Shown piece by piece: positions 16,889 through 27,216 of a stretch of 64,000 nt of DNA (position 1 is the first letter of the stretch; each line of letters opens with the position of its first letter). This DNA comes from JBQTIU01 sp052387815 (GTDB lineage: Bacteria > Pseudomonadota > Alphaproteobacteria > CACIAM-22H2), in assembly GCA_052387815.1 (NCBI GenBank), contig JBQTIU010000049.1, positions 1-64,000 of the forward strand. The letters are read 5' to 3'. The notes under the pieces were generated by a model that worked only from the letters and a program-made list of their open reading frames with translations, ran no database searches and was not told the DNA's origin. Position numbers and translations under genes: made by a program.

Positions 16889-18265
16889 TCAGAAATACTC
16901 CAACCGGACTGCGAACATTTTCTCGACCGATTTCACGGCCTCGGAGGTGGCGAGCAGGATCACCCGGTCGCCGGCGCGCGCCACCGTATCGCCACGCGGG
17001 ATGATGACCTTATCGCCCCGCACCAGCGCGCCCAGGATCACGCCATCCGGAAGCCCCGCCTCGCGGAGCGGCTTGTCGACCAGGCTCGAGGTCTCGAGCG
17101 CGTCGGCCTCGATGATCTCCCCGAACCCCTCGCGCAGGGTGTGGACGGCGCGGATGCGGCCGCGGCGGACTTGCTGCAGGATGGTCGAGACGGTGATCGA
17201 GCGCGGGCTCACCACGACATCGATGCCGAACGAGGCGACGAGGCCCGAATAGGTGATCTTGTTGACCAGCGTCACCGCCCGTTTGCAGCCGGCGCGCTTG
17301 GCGAGCAGCGAGGCGAGGATGTTGGTTTCGTCGTCGTTGGTGACCGCGACCACCGTTTCGGTGTCACGGATGTGCGCCTCTTCCAGCGTGTCGGGGTCGA
17401 GCGCATCGCCGTTGAGGACCAGGGTGCGAACCAGGCGGTCGGCGACCAACTCGGCCCGGGTCTTGTTGAACTCGATGATCTTGGCCGAGACGCCGGTGCC
17501 CTTGGCCTCGAGCGCCTGGGCGAGGAACAAGCCGACATTGCCGCCGCCCAGGATCACCACCCGCCGGTGCGCGGCCTCGTCGTGGCCGAACCCCGACAGC
17601 ACCCGGCTCACGTGCCCGGTCTCGGCGACGAAATAAACCTCGTCGCCCGCCAACAGCGAATCATCGCTCGTGGGGACGAAGGCGCGCAGGCCCCGCACGA
17701 TGCCGACCACGACTGTGTGGAGGTCGGGGAACAGGGCGGAGAGCTGGCGGAGCTGCGTGTTGACGATCGGGCAGTCGGGGTCGCAGCGCACGCCGATCAG
17801 GCGCACGCGGTCCCCGGCCAGCGGGATCATATCGAAGGCGCCGGGAACCTCGAGGCGCCGGCCGATCGCGCGCGCCACCTCGATCTCCGGCGAAATGATG
17901 ACGTCGATCGGCAGTTGGTCGCGGTGGAACAGGTTGGCCCAAGCCGGATCGAGATAGCTCTGATTGCGGATGCGCGCGATCTTGGTCGGCACCTCGAACA
18001 GCGCATGCGCGACCTGGCAGGCCACCATGTTGACCTCGTCGGCGATGGTGACCGCGATCAGGAGCTCGGCGTTCCCGGCCCCCGCCCGTTCGAGCACATC
18101 GGGATACGAGGCGTGGCCGACCACGCCATTGACGTCGATGGCATTGGTGGCCTTCGCGACCAGGTCCTCCTTCTGGTCGATGATCGTGACGTCGTTGCCC
18201 TCGGCCGCCAGCGTGCGGGCGATATGATAGCCGACCTGGCCGGCGCCGCAGACGATGACGCGCAC
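16889..18265 (-). CDS. trkA: Trk system potassium uptake regulator TrkA
   Basis: 458 residues, the standard size, with two RCK halves. Each half has a Rossmann motif: VRVIVCGAGQVGYHIARTLA at the start and RRVVILGGGNVGLFLAQAL in the middle. TrkA-C domains follow each (RLIGVRCDPDCPIVNTQL and LREAGLPDGVILGALVRGDKVIIPRGDT). It is a cytoplasmic NAD(H)-binding gate for TrkH. I chose the GTG at 18265, 10 bases after ntrX, because the family begins there. An in-frame ATG at 18310 would overlap ntrX by 35 bases. Confidence 0.94.
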   Translation of the reverse strand: MRVIVCGAGQVGYHIARTLAAEGNDVTIIDQKEDLVAKATNAIDVNGVVGHASYPDVLERAGAGNAELLIAVTIADEVNMVACQVAHALFEVPTKIARIRNQSYLDPAWANLFHRDQLPIDVIISPEIEVARAIGRRLEVPGAFDMIPLAGDRVRLIGVRCDPDCPIVNTQLRQLSALFPDLHTVVVGIVRGLRAFVPTSDDSLLAGDEVYFVAETGHVSRVLSGFGHDEAAHRRVVILGGGNVGLFLAQALEAKGTGVSAKIIEFNKTRAELVADRLVRTLVLNGDALDPDTLEEAHIRDTETVVAVTNDDETNILASLLAKRAGCKRAVTLVNKITYSGLVASFGIDVVVSPRSITVSTILQQVRRGRIRAVHTLREGFGEIIEADALETSSLVDKPLREAGLPDGVILGALVRGDKVIIPRGDTVARAGDRVILLATSEAVKSVEKMFAVRLEYF

Positions 18266-18275
18266 GGGTGTGGGA

Positions 18276-19682
18276 TCAGGAATCGAGCATGGACGAGCGT
18301 TCGCCGCCATGCACGCCCAAGGATTTGAGCTTGCGGTGCAGCGCCGAGCGTTCCATGCCGACGAAGGCGGCGGTGCGCGAGATATTGCCGCCGAACCGGG
18401 TCACCTGGGCGAGCAGGTACTGGCGCTCGAACAGTTCGCGCGCCTCGCGCAAGGGCAGCGCCATGATCTGCGCGCTGTTGTCGCCCTTGAGGGTCGCGGG
18501 CATGATCGTCCCCACTTCCGGCGGCAGCATGTCGGCGCGGATCGGGGCCGCGGGGTCGCCGGGCGCCATGATCAACAGCCATTCGACGACGTTGCGCAGC
18601 TGGCGCACATTGCCCGGCCAGTCGTAGGCCTGGAGCGCCGCCAGCGCATCGACCCCGATCTCGCGGGCCACGATCCCCGCGGCGGTGGCGGCGCGGTTCA
18701 TGAAGTGGTTGGCGAGCAACGGGATATCCTCGCGCCGCTCGCGCAAGGGGGGAACCCGGATCGGCACCACGTTCAAGCGGTAGAACAAATCCTCGCGGAA
18801 CCGGCCGTGGGCGATCTCGTGGGCGAGATCGCGGTTGGTGGAGCCGATCACCCGCACATCGACCGCCACCGGCGAGCGGCCGCCGACGCGCTCGAAGGTC
18901 TGCTCCTGGAGGACGCGCACGATCTTGCTCTGGGTCTCGAGCGGCATGTCGGCGACCTCGTCGAGGAACAAGGTGCCGTTATGCGCCTGCTCGAAGGTGC
19001 CGACCTTGGGTAGGCTGTCGAGGCCCTCCGCGCCTGCCTCGATGCCGAACAGCTCCATCTCCATCCGATCGGGTCGCATGCTCGCGCAACTGAGCACCAC
19101 GAAGGCCCCGCCGGCCCGGCGCGAGCGCGCATGAATGAGACGGGCCGCCACCTCCTTGCCGACCCCGGCCGAACCGGCGATCAGGACGCGGCTGCCGGTC
19201 GGCGCCACGCGCTCGATGGCGTTGCGCAGCGCCACGACGTTGGGCGCAGCGCCGACCAGCTCGGTCGGCCCGCCGGCGCGCAACCGGAGCTCCTCGTTCT
19301 CGCGCTTGAGCCGCATCGCCTCGATCGCCCGTTCGACGACCAGGAGCAGCCGGTCGGCCTTGAACGGCTTTTCGATGAAGTCGTAGGCCCCGCGCTTGAT
19401 CGCCGCGACCGCGGTCTCGATGTTGCCATGGCCGCTGATCACCACGACCGGCAGGTCGGGATGCTCGTTGCGCACCACGTCCAAAAGCTCGAGCCCGTCG
19501 AGTTGGCTGCCCTGGAGCCAGATGTCGAGCACCACGAGGCTCGGGCGGCGGGTGCGGATCTCCGCGAGCGCGGCGGTCGAATTGGCGGCGGCGCGCGTCT
19601 GGTGTCCGTCGTCATCGAGGATGCCGCCGATCAGCATCCGGATATCGGCCTCGTCGTCAACGATCAGAATGTCATAAGCCAT
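18276..19682 (-). CDS. ntrX: Nitrogen-assimilation response regulator NtrX
   Basis: 468 residues. The receiver domain has IVDDEADIR and phosphoacceptor Asp53 (LVVLDIWLQGS). The AAA+ domain follows with a degenerate Walker A (AGSAGVGKEVAARL) and GTLFLDEVADMPLETQ as Walker B. The GAFTGA sigma-54 loop is absent, as is typical of NtrX. A Fis-type HTH lies at the end (GGNISRTAAFVGMERSALHRKLKSLGV). The partner is NtrY, whose gene overlaps it by 11 bases. It controls nitrogen and redox-linked genes. Confidence 0.95.
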   Translation of the reverse strand: MAYDILIVDDEADIRMLIGGILDDDGHQTRAAANSTAALAEIRTRRPSLVVLDIWLQGSQLDGLELLDVVRNEHPDLPVVVISGHGNIETAVAAIKRGAYDFIEKPFKADRLLLVVERAIEAMRLKRENEELRLRAGGPTELVGAAPNVVALRNAIERVAPTGSRVLIAGSAGVGKEVAARLIHARSRRAGGAFVVLSCASMRPDRMEMELFGIEAGAEGLDSLPKVGTFEQAHNGTLFLDEVADMPLETQSKIVRVLQEQTFERVGGRSPVAVDVRVIGSTNRDLAHEIAHGRFREDLFYRLNVVPIRVPPLRERREDIPLLANHFMNRAATAAGIVAREIGVDALAALQAYDWPGNVRQLRNVVEWLLIMAPGDPAAPIRADMLPPEVGTIMPATLKGDNSAQIMALPLREARELFERQYLLAQVTRFGGNISRTAAFVGMERSALHRKLKSLGVHGGERSSMLDS

Positions 19683-21951
19683 GGATCGCCGCCTTTGCTG
19701 GCGCCGGCTCGCTCGCGCGCGGCGTGGCCTCGCGGCCAGCGCCGAAGACCAGGCTGACACGCGCCCCGCCACCCGGCCGGTCGGCGAGCACCAATTCGCC
19801 GCCGTGATCTTCCATGATTTTCTTGACGATTGCCAGCCCGAGCCCGGTCCCCTTCGCGCGGGTGGTGACGTAGGGCTCGGTCAGGCGCTCGCGGTCGCCC
19901 CCCGGCAGGCCCTTGCCATTGTCCTCGACCGTGATCGCCACGCGTTCATGCTCGTCGATGAGGCACACGGAAATGCGGCCGGGCGGCGGCTTGCCCTCGC
20001 TTGCCGCCAGGCGTCCGTCGATGGCGTCGAGCGCGTTCTGGATGAGGTTGGCGAGCGCCTGGCCGATCTGCCGGGAATCGACCGACCGGCGCACCGGCCG
20101 ATCGGGTATCTCGGTTTCGAACTCGATCTCGGGTCGGGCCGTGCGCTGGAGGAAGACGGTGTGGCGGATGAGCTCGACCAGGTCCTCCTCGCGCATGGTC
20201 GGGGCCGGCATGCGGGCGAAGGACGAGAACTCGTCGACCATGCGACCGATATCGGCCACCTGGCGGACGATGGTTTCGACGCAGACCCGGAAGGTCTCGG
20301 GATCGCTCACGATCTCGGTGAGATACTTGCGCTTGAGCCGCTCGGCCGAAAGCTGGATCGGGGTCAGCGGATTCTTGATCTCATGGGCGATGCGGCGGGC
20401 GACGTCGGCCCACGCCGCCTTGCGCTGGGCGGCCTCGAGCTCGGTGATATCGTCGAAGGTGACGACGAAGCCGATGGTCCCGCCCTCGAACCGCTCGGCG
20501 GCGATGCGCACGACGAGCATCCGCCGTTTGCCGCCGCCCAGCACCGCGGTCTCGCCGTGGACGAAGCGCTCGGGCGCCACCCGCGCGGCATCAAGGAGCG
20601 CTGCCATCTCGGGCACGACGGCGCGAAAATCGTGGCCGATCCGGCGGTCGAGATCGACCGCGAGCAGCGTCGAGGCGGAGCGGTTGGGGAGGTTGATGCG
20701 GCCCTCGGCGTCGAGCCCGATGACGCCCGCCGAGACGCCGGACAACACCGCCTCGGTGAAGCGACGGCGGTCGTCGAGCTGGCGGTTGGCGCCCACCAGC
20801 TCGCGCCGCTGGGCCTCGATCTGGCTGGTCATGCGGTTGAACGCCCGCGACAGGGTGCCGAGCTCGTCATCGGCCGGGTCCTCGTCGACGCGCGCCGCAA
20901 GGTCGCCCGCGCGGACCCGTTCGGCGGCGCCGATCAGCGCGCCGATCGGACGGGCCAGCCGGTTGGCGAGTCCGAGACCGACCCACACCGCTGCCATCAG
21001 CAGCAGAAGGGCGACCACCATGAACATCATGGCGAAGGTGATCTGCAGCCCCGAGCGCTTGCCCTCCAGACTCTCGTAAGCCGCGACGGCTTCGCGCGTG
21101 CGGTCGAAATGCGCCACCACGCGGGCCTCGACGAATCGCCCGACCAACAGGAAGAGGCTGTCGAAGCTTTCGAGAACCATGAGGGCGCGCACGCGGTCGC
21201 CGAGCGGCGCCGAGGTATGGTCGGCGTCCGGATTCAACAGCACGAGATTGCCGGCCCGCGCCCGCTCGATCGCCCAGCTCGGCACGACTTCGAATTCGAG
21301 CGACAAGGTGAGCCCGGTGCGAGCCAAAACGCGCCCGCGCTCGTCGAAGACCACGACCTCGGGCAGCGAACGGAGCGCCGCCTGGGTGCTCACGAACTGG
21401 TTGAAGCGCCGCGGGTTGGCGAGCAGCGCCGGTCCCTCGCGGTTGAGGTCGGTGGCCATCGCCAGGATGTCGGCGCGGATCGTGTTGCGGTGCTCCTCGA
21501 GATAGGCCTCGGCCACTGCCAAGGATTCGCTGAGCGCCACGCGCACGCGTTCGCTGAACCAGGCCTCAACGCCCAAATTGAAGAACAACCCCGAGAAGAT
21601 CGCCACCACGATCGCCGGTGCCGCAGCAAGCGCGCTGAACAGGACCACCAGGCGAACGTGCAGCTTCGAGCCGGCGGACCCGCGCCGGCGCTCGACCCAC
21701 AACTGCACGATGCGCCGCGCGACCACCGCGCCCAAGAGCAGCAGCAGCACCAGATCGAGGTTGAGAAGGAGAAGGACAGTTCGCGGATTGGGGGCGAGTT
21801 CCTCGCCCGTGAGTGCCCCGTAAGTGGCGAAACCCGAGGCGACCGCGGCGGCGGCCAGTCCGAAAGCGAGCTTGCGCGACAGCCCGACTCGGGTCACCCA
21901 ATTGCGCAACCGCTCGACGCCGCTCGAACCGGCCGCCGGCGCCTCGCTCAT
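19672..21951 (-). CDS. ntrY: Nitrogen-regulation sensor histidine kinase NtrY
   Basis: 759 residues. Hydrophobic segments near residues 28-48, 60-82, 95-125 and 290-315 bracket a periplasmic region. These are followed by HAMP (LARPIGALIGAAERVRAGDLAARV), PAS (LSGVSAGVIGLDAEGRINLPN), HisKA with AHEIKNPLTPIQLSAERLKRKY, and HATPase with NLIQNALDAID and GLPGGDRERLTEPYVTTRAKGTGLGLAIVKKI. It autophosphorylates and passes the phosphate to NtrX. The gene is co-transcribed with ntrX and lies 70 bases after ntrC. Confidence 0.96.
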   Translation of the reverse strand: MSEAPAAGSSGVERLRNWVTRVGLSRKLAFGLAAAAVASGFATYGALTGEELAPNPRTVLLLLNLDLVLLLLLGAVVARRIVQLWVERRRGSAGSKLHVRLVVLFSALAAAPAIVVAIFSGLFFNLGVEAWFSERVRVALSESLAVAEAYLEEHRNTIRADILAMATDLNREGPALLANPRRFNQFVSTQAALRSLPEVVVFDERGRVLARTGLTLSLEFEVVPSWAIERARAGNLVLLNPDADHTSAPLGDRVRALMVLESFDSLFLLVGRFVEARVVAHFDRTREAVAAYESLEGKRSGLQITFAMMFMVVALLLLMAAVWVGLGLANRLARPIGALIGAAERVRAGDLAARVDEDPADDELGTLSRAFNRMTSQIEAQRRELVGANRQLDDRRRFTEAVLSGVSAGVIGLDAEGRINLPNRSASTLLAVDLDRRIGHDFRAVVPEMAALLDAARVAPERFVHGETAVLGGGKRRMLVVRIAAERFEGGTIGFVVTFDDITELEAAQRKAAWADVARRIAHEIKNPLTPIQLSAERLKRKYLTEIVSDPETFRVCVETIVRQVADIGRMVDEFSSFARMPAPTMREEDLVELIRHTVFLQRTARPEIEFETEIPDRPVRRSVDSRQIGQALANLIQNALDAIDGRLAASEGKPPPGRISVCLIDEHERVAITVEDNGKGLPGGDRERLTEPYVTTRAKGTGLGLAIVKKIMEDHGGELVLADRPGGGARVSLVFGAGREATPRASEPAPAKAAIHGL

Positions 21952-22021
21952 CCGCGAAGCCTCCGCCGCCGGTCAAGCGCGACCGGCGCCGCGAAGGTTT
22001 GGGCGCCCCGGGGGCCGGCGA

Positions 22022-23455
<1,434 letters not shown>

Positions 23456-23462
23456 GTTCGCC

Positions 23463-24575
23463 CTATTCCATTTGCATCTCGCCCGCGATGGGCAGCATGA
23501 CGCGAAACACGGTTCGCCGCGGCTGGCTGTCGAACTCGATGACCCCGCCGTGATCGCCGATCAGCTTGGCGACCAGCGCCAGGCCGAGGCCGGTGCCGCC
23601 CGCCTTGGTGGTGACGAAGGGATCGAACAGATGCGGCCGGATGTCCTCGGGAACGCCCTCGCCGTTGTCCTGGACGCTGACCACGAGCGGCAGCAGCAGC
23701 CGGCGCTCGCCGCCCGGCACCGCCAATCTCAATCCGTGCTGATAGGCGGTGGCGAGCGCGATCTCGCCGCCGGCTTGCGGCACCGCCTCGGCGGCGTTCT
23801 TGACGAGGTTGAGAAACACCTGCACGAGCTGGTCGCGGTTGCCGAGCACCGGCGGCAGCGAGGGGTCGTAACTCTCGGCGAATCGAACTTGGCGTGCGAA
23901 CCCGGCCTGCGCCACTTTGCGGACGTGCTCGAGCACGCGATGGATGTTGACCGGCCCACGTGCCAGCGGCTGGCCTTCCGAGAATATCTCCATCCGGTCG
24001 ACGAGCACGCAGATGCGGTCGGCCTCGTCGCAAATCAAGCGGGTGAGCTCGCGATCCCGGGCCGCGGCCGACTGTTCGAGGAGCTGGGCGGCGCCGCGGA
24101 TGCCGGAGAGCGGGTTCTTGACCTCGTGCGCCAGCATCGCCGCCATCGCCGTGAGCGAACGCGCGGCGCTGCGGTGGACGAGCTGACGGCCGATCTTGCG
24201 CGCGATCGATCGCTCATGGATCGACACCACGACGGTCTCGCCGGTCTCGGCCAAGGGCGCCGCCTGGAGCATGACGAAACGCGGGCCGACGCGCGGCGTA
24301 TCCAGCGTCACGCCGTCCTCGGACACGGTGGTGCCCGATTGGCGGACCTGCCGGAGGACGGCGAAGAGCGGGCTGTCGGGCGGCAGGAACTCGGCCAGCT
24401 TCTTGCCGCAGAGATGGGCGGCGCCGGCGTCGAAAAACTGTTCGGCGGCCGGGTTGACCTGCTCGATCACATTCCCCGGGCCGACCACAAGCACCGCGTC
24501 GGGCAGCGCGCCGAGGACCGCGGCGGGCTCGATCGGCGCCCGCGGCAGGGCCAGCTTGCCTGCAGCCCGCGCCAT
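23463..24575 (-). CDS. ntrB: Nitrogen-regulation sensor histidine kinase NtrB (NR-II)
   Basis: 370 residues, soluble. The PAS domain (VLGALPDAVLVVGPGNVIEQVNPAAEQFF) precedes the H-box MLAHEVKNPLSGIRGAAQLLEQ. The ATPase has QVFLNLVKNAAEAVPQ, DNGEGVP and KAGGTGLGLALVAKLIGDHGG. It phosphorylates or dephosphorylates NtrC under PII control. The ATG at 24575 overlaps the dusB stop (TGATG), which I prefer to an in-frame start at 24632 that would overlap dusB. Confidence 0.96.
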   Translation of the reverse strand: MARAAGKLALPRAPIEPAAVLGALPDAVLVVGPGNVIEQVNPAAEQFFDAGAAHLCGKKLAEFLPPDSPLFAVLRQVRQSGTTVSEDGVTLDTPRVGPRFVMLQAAPLAETGETVVVSIHERSIARKIGRQLVHRSAARSLTAMAAMLAHEVKNPLSGIRGAAQLLEQSAAARDRELTRLICDEADRICVLVDRMEIFSEGQPLARGPVNIHRVLEHVRKVAQAGFARQVRFAESYDPSLPPVLGNRDQLVQVFLNLVKNAAEAVPQAGGEIALATAYQHGLRLAVPGGERRLLLPLVVSVQDNGEGVPEDIRPHLFDPFVTTKAGGTGLGLALVAKLIGDHGGVIEFDSQPRRTVFRVMLPIAGEMQME

Positions 24576-25576
24576 CACGCGGCGGCCCGCAGCTCGGCCG
24601 GCCGCTCGGCCGCCGCCTGGAAGGCCGCGCACACGGCCTCGCGCACGTCTTCAGGATCGGCCAGGGTCATCACCCGGGCCCGGAATTCGGCTGCGCCGGG
24701 GAAGCCCTTGGCGTACCAGCCGAGATGCTTGCGCGCCATCTTGGCGCCGGTATTGGTCCCATAATGGGACAGGATGGCGTCGTAATGCTCGAGCACGATC
24801 TCCATCCGGCGCGCCAGCGGCGGATCGGGGAGGGGCTCGCCGGCCTTAAACACGTGCATGGCCTGGGCGATGAACCACGGCCTGCCGCAGGCGCCGCGAC
24901 CGATCATCACCGCGTCCGCCCCCGACCGCGCGAAGGCCGTGCGCACGCCGTCGGCAGTCACGATGTCGCCGTTGCAGACCACCGGGATCGACACCTCATC
25001 CTTGACCTGGCGGATGAACGCCCAGTCGGCCTTGCCGTCATAGAACTGGCAGCGCGTGCGCCCATGGATCGACAGCATCTTGATGCCGCACTCCTCGGCA
25101 ATCCGGGCCAGCCGCGGCGCGTTGCGCGAGGCGTCGTCCCAGCCGGTACGCATCTTGAGGGTCACCGGCAGCCGGACCGCGTTCACCGTCGCCTCGAGGA
25201 TCTTCGCGGCCTTGACCTCGTCGCGCATCAACGCCGAGCCGGCATGCCCGCCGACCACTTTCTTGACCGGGCAGCCGAAATTGATGTCGATGATCGCCGC
25301 GCCGCGGTCCTCGTTGAGCTTGGCCGCCTCGGCCATCACCTCGGGCTCGCAGCCGGCGAGCTGGACGGCCATCGGGAACTCCTCCGGCGTGTTGGCGGCC
25401 ATCAGCAGCGATCGCCTGGTCTCGCGGACCATCGCTTGGCTGGCGATCATCTCCGACACCACCAGCCCGGCGCCCCAGCTTTTGACCAGGCGCCGAAACG
25501 GCAGGTCGGTAATCCCCGACATCGGCGCCAGGATCACCGGGGCCGACAGCTCGACCGAACCGATTTTGATGCCCAT
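24575..25576 (-). CDS. dusB: tRNA-dihydrouridine synthase B (NifR3)
   Basis: 333 residues with the Dus pattern: VILAPMSGITDLPFRRLV (FMN site), IDINFGCPVKKVVGGHAGSAL with the catalytic Cys, LKMRTGWDD, HGRTRCQFYDGKADWAFI, NGDIVTADGVRTAFARSGADAVMIGRGACGRPW. It reduces uridine in the tRNA D-loop using FMN and NADPH. It is the head gene of the ntrBC operon, where it was first called nifR3. ispDF, which commonly precedes it in relatives, is missing here. Confidence 0.96.
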   Translation of the reverse strand: MGIKIGSVELSAPVILAPMSGITDLPFRRLVKSWGAGLVVSEMIASQAMVRETRRSLLMAANTPEEFPMAVQLAGCEPEVMAEAAKLNEDRGAAIIDINFGCPVKKVVGGHAGSALMRDEVKAAKILEATVNAVRLPVTLKMRTGWDDASRNAPRLARIAEECGIKMLSIHGRTRCQFYDGKADWAFIRQVKDEVSIPVVCNGDIVTADGVRTAFARSGADAVMIGRGACGRPWFIAQAMHVFKAGEPLPDPPLARRMEIVLEHYDAILSHYGTNTGAKMARKHLGWYAKGFPGAAEFRARVMTLADPEDVREAVCAAFQAAAERPAELRAAA

Positions 25577-25613
25577 TAAATAGGCGGTCCCGCTTATTGA
25601 TTAATGATTGGGC

Positions 25614-25643
25614 ATATTACCCCGGACTGCGATCCTCTGGCAA
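25614..25643 (-). promoter_or_regulatory. Probable promoter of dusB-ntrBC
   Basis: On the minus strand TTGCCA (25643-25638) is followed after 18 bases by TAATAT (25619-25614), about 37 bases before the dusB start, in an AT-rich patch unlike the surrounding coding DNA. Confidence 0.5.
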
Positions 25644-25656
25644 CATACAAGCCGGT

Positions 25657-26463
25657 TCATCCGATCAGCACGTCGGTGACGAATTTTACGCCGGGATAGG
25701 CGAGAGTCAGCAGCAGATAGGCGAGCAGGACATAGCGGGCGCCGCGCCGGCCGCCGAGCCCGCTGCGGTAGTGGAACCACAGCAGGGCGGCGATCATCGC
25801 GAAGGCCAGCAGCGAGAGCACGGTCTTGTGGTCGAGCCGCAGCAGCGAGCGGTGTTCGAGCCAGCCGATCGACATGCCGGTGGCCAGCGCCGCGGCGAGG
25901 ACCGCCCAACTCGCCAACAGCAATTTCGCCTGCAAGGCCTCGCCGTCGGCAACCGACGGCAACTGCCGGGTAAAGGCGTTCGGCCGCTTGCTCCTGAGCG
26001 CGCGCTCCTGGAGGAATACGCCGGTCCCGGCCACCGCGGCCAGCGTGAGCAGGCCGTAGGCGACGACGGCCACGAGGATGTGGGCCTGCAGCCACGACGC
26101 CGGCGCGGCTCCGAGGGGCCGCTCGGGCGCATGGTGCCAAATCGTCGCCAACATGCCGAGCAGGAACAGATAGCCGAGCAACAACGGCGCCAAGCGCCAA
26201 GCATGGCGGTCGGTCGCGGCGAGGACGGCGAACAGGATCATGCTGACGGCAATCGACAGCCACAGCGCGGCGGCGAGCCCGGTGCGCCATGCTTCGGCGA
26301 GCTGGACGGCCACCCAGGCGCAGGGGCCGGCGGTGGCAACGACGATGAGCGCCCAGAACAGCCCGTCGCGGGCCTCGCTCCCGCCGCGGCGCGCCACCGG
26401 GATGAGCGCCGCCGGGATGAGCGCCGCCAACGCCGACAGGCTCAACAACAGCGAATTCGACAT
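25657..26463 (-). CDS. Cytochrome c assembly (CcsA/YpjD-like) membrane protein
   Basis: 268 residues with eight or so hydrophobic segments. The haem-handling family pattern is seen in LLGYLFLLGMLATIWHHAPERPL and SWLQAHILVAVVAYGLLTLAAVAG, and in GMSIGWLEHRSLLRLDHKTVLSLLAFAMIAALLWFHYRSG, with several membrane-facing His residues. Homologues (YpjD) often sit next to ffh in proteobacteria and are thought to handle haem or act in membrane-protein assembly. It lies between dusB and the toxin-antitoxin fusion gene, where ispDF would be expected. Confidence 0.78.
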   Translation of the reverse strand: MSNSLLLSLSALAALIPAALIPVARRGGSEARDGLFWALIVVATAGPCAWVAVQLAEAWRTGLAAALWLSIAVSMILFAVLAATDRHAWRLAPLLLGYLFLLGMLATIWHHAPERPLGAAPASWLQAHILVAVVAYGLLTLAAVAGTGVFLQERALRSKRPNAFTRQLPSVADGEALQAKLLLASWAVLAAALATGMSIGWLEHRSLLRLDHKTVLSLLAFAMIAALLWFHYRSGLGGRRGARYVLLAYLLLTLAYPGVKFVTDVLIG

Positions 26464-26496
26464 GCCGGGAATATAACCTGCCGGTTCGCCGCTGGC

Positions 26497-27129
26497 CTAG
26501 GCCTTCAGGGCCTCCAACACAGCCGCAGGCGCACGCTCGATCGCCATCAGGATCGCGCGCGCCGGCCCCTCGGGCACACGGCGTCCCTGCTCCCAGTTGC
26601 GGAGCGTGTGCGGGCTGATGCGGACGGCACGCGCGAAACGCGCCTGGCTCAACTTCGTTTTGGCTCGAATCGCCGCGACGTCGGCGGGCCGAACGATCTT
26701 CGCCCGGCCGTCCTTGATGCGTTTGGCCACGTCCTCGAGAATGGGCCCTGCATCGGGATTGCGGGCGAGCTGCCGCGCAATATCGGCATCCGTCATCGCA
26801 TCGACGCTCGTCCCGTCGACCGCGGCGAGCGCCTTGCGCGCCGCAGCCTCGGTGGGCCTAGCGATCGCTTCGAGGTAGTCATCGGTTTCCTTATGGTTGG
26901 CCTTGCGCAGGGAAATGATCCGGCGGCGGTCGCTGCCACATGTATAGGTGCGGTAGAAGACCCTGCCGTTGATCGTTCCCAGCGCGTCGATGCGGGACTC
27001 CCCGTGCTCGCGCCGATCGTCGATGGTCTCGACGGTGACGCTCTCGAACATGAACTCGGCCAACGCCAGCGGGATCCCGTGCTTGGCGATGATCCTCTCG
27101 TTCTTCGCCGCATCGAATTCGATGTTCAT
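26497..27129 (-). CDS. Fused BrnT-like toxin / HTH (HigA/NadS-like) antitoxin protein
   Basis: 210 residues in one frame. Residues 1-90 match the BrnT toxin fold: FDAAKNERIIAKHGIPLALAEF, DDRREHGESRIDALGTINGRVFY and RRIISLRKANHKETDDYLEAI (the RIIS.R.A..E pattern). Residues ~112-210 match a NadS/HigA-type antitoxin: an N-terminal segment MTDADIARQLARNPDAG, then the helix-turn-helix TKLSQARFARAVRISPHTLRNWEQGRRVPEGPARAIL. These are normally two separate genes. An internal ATG at 26796 stands exactly where a free antitoxin would begin, so a shorter product is possible. A perfect inverted repeat and promoter lie immediately upstream. The coding region is less GC-rich than its neighbours. It could be an active bifunctional repressor-toxin or an inactivated module. 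Confidence 0.75.
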   Translation of the reverse strand: MNIEFDAAKNERIIAKHGIPLALAEFMFESVTVETIDDRREHGESRIDALGTINGRVFYRTYTCGSDRRRIISLRKANHKETDDYLEAIARPTEAAARKALAAVDGTSVDAMTDADIARQLARNPDAGPILEDVAKRIKDGRAKIVRPADVAAIRAKTKLSQARFARAVRISPHTLRNWEQGRRVPEGPARAILMAIERAPAAVLEALKA

Positions 27130-27133
27130 CCCC

Positions 27134-27162
27134 TATGTACGCCATTGGCTTACCTAGGTCAA
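27134..27162 (-). promoter_or_regulatory. Promoter of the toxin-antitoxin fusion gene (apparently leaderless)
   Basis: On the minus strand TTGACC (27162-27157), 17 bases, then TACATA (27139-27134). Only GGGG separates the -10 box from the ATG at 27129, so transcription should begin at or within a base or two of the start codon. Confidence 0.65.
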
Positions 27163-27169
27163 TGGCGTA
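27138..27169. promoter_or_regulatory. Operator-like perfect inverted repeat at the toxin-antitoxin promoter
   Basis: TACGCCATTG (27138-27147) and CAATGGCGTA (27160-27169) are perfect 10-base inverted arms around a 12-base spacer containing CCTAGG. One arm overlaps the -35 box and the other lies against the -10 box of the fusion gene. Autoregulation by the encoded HTH domain is the obvious reading, by analogy with HigA/BrnA-type operators. Confidence 0.75.
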
Positions 27170-27216
27170 GATCGCGGTCTCGGGGCCCGCGCCGAGGCGG
27201 GCCTAGCGAGCTTGCC

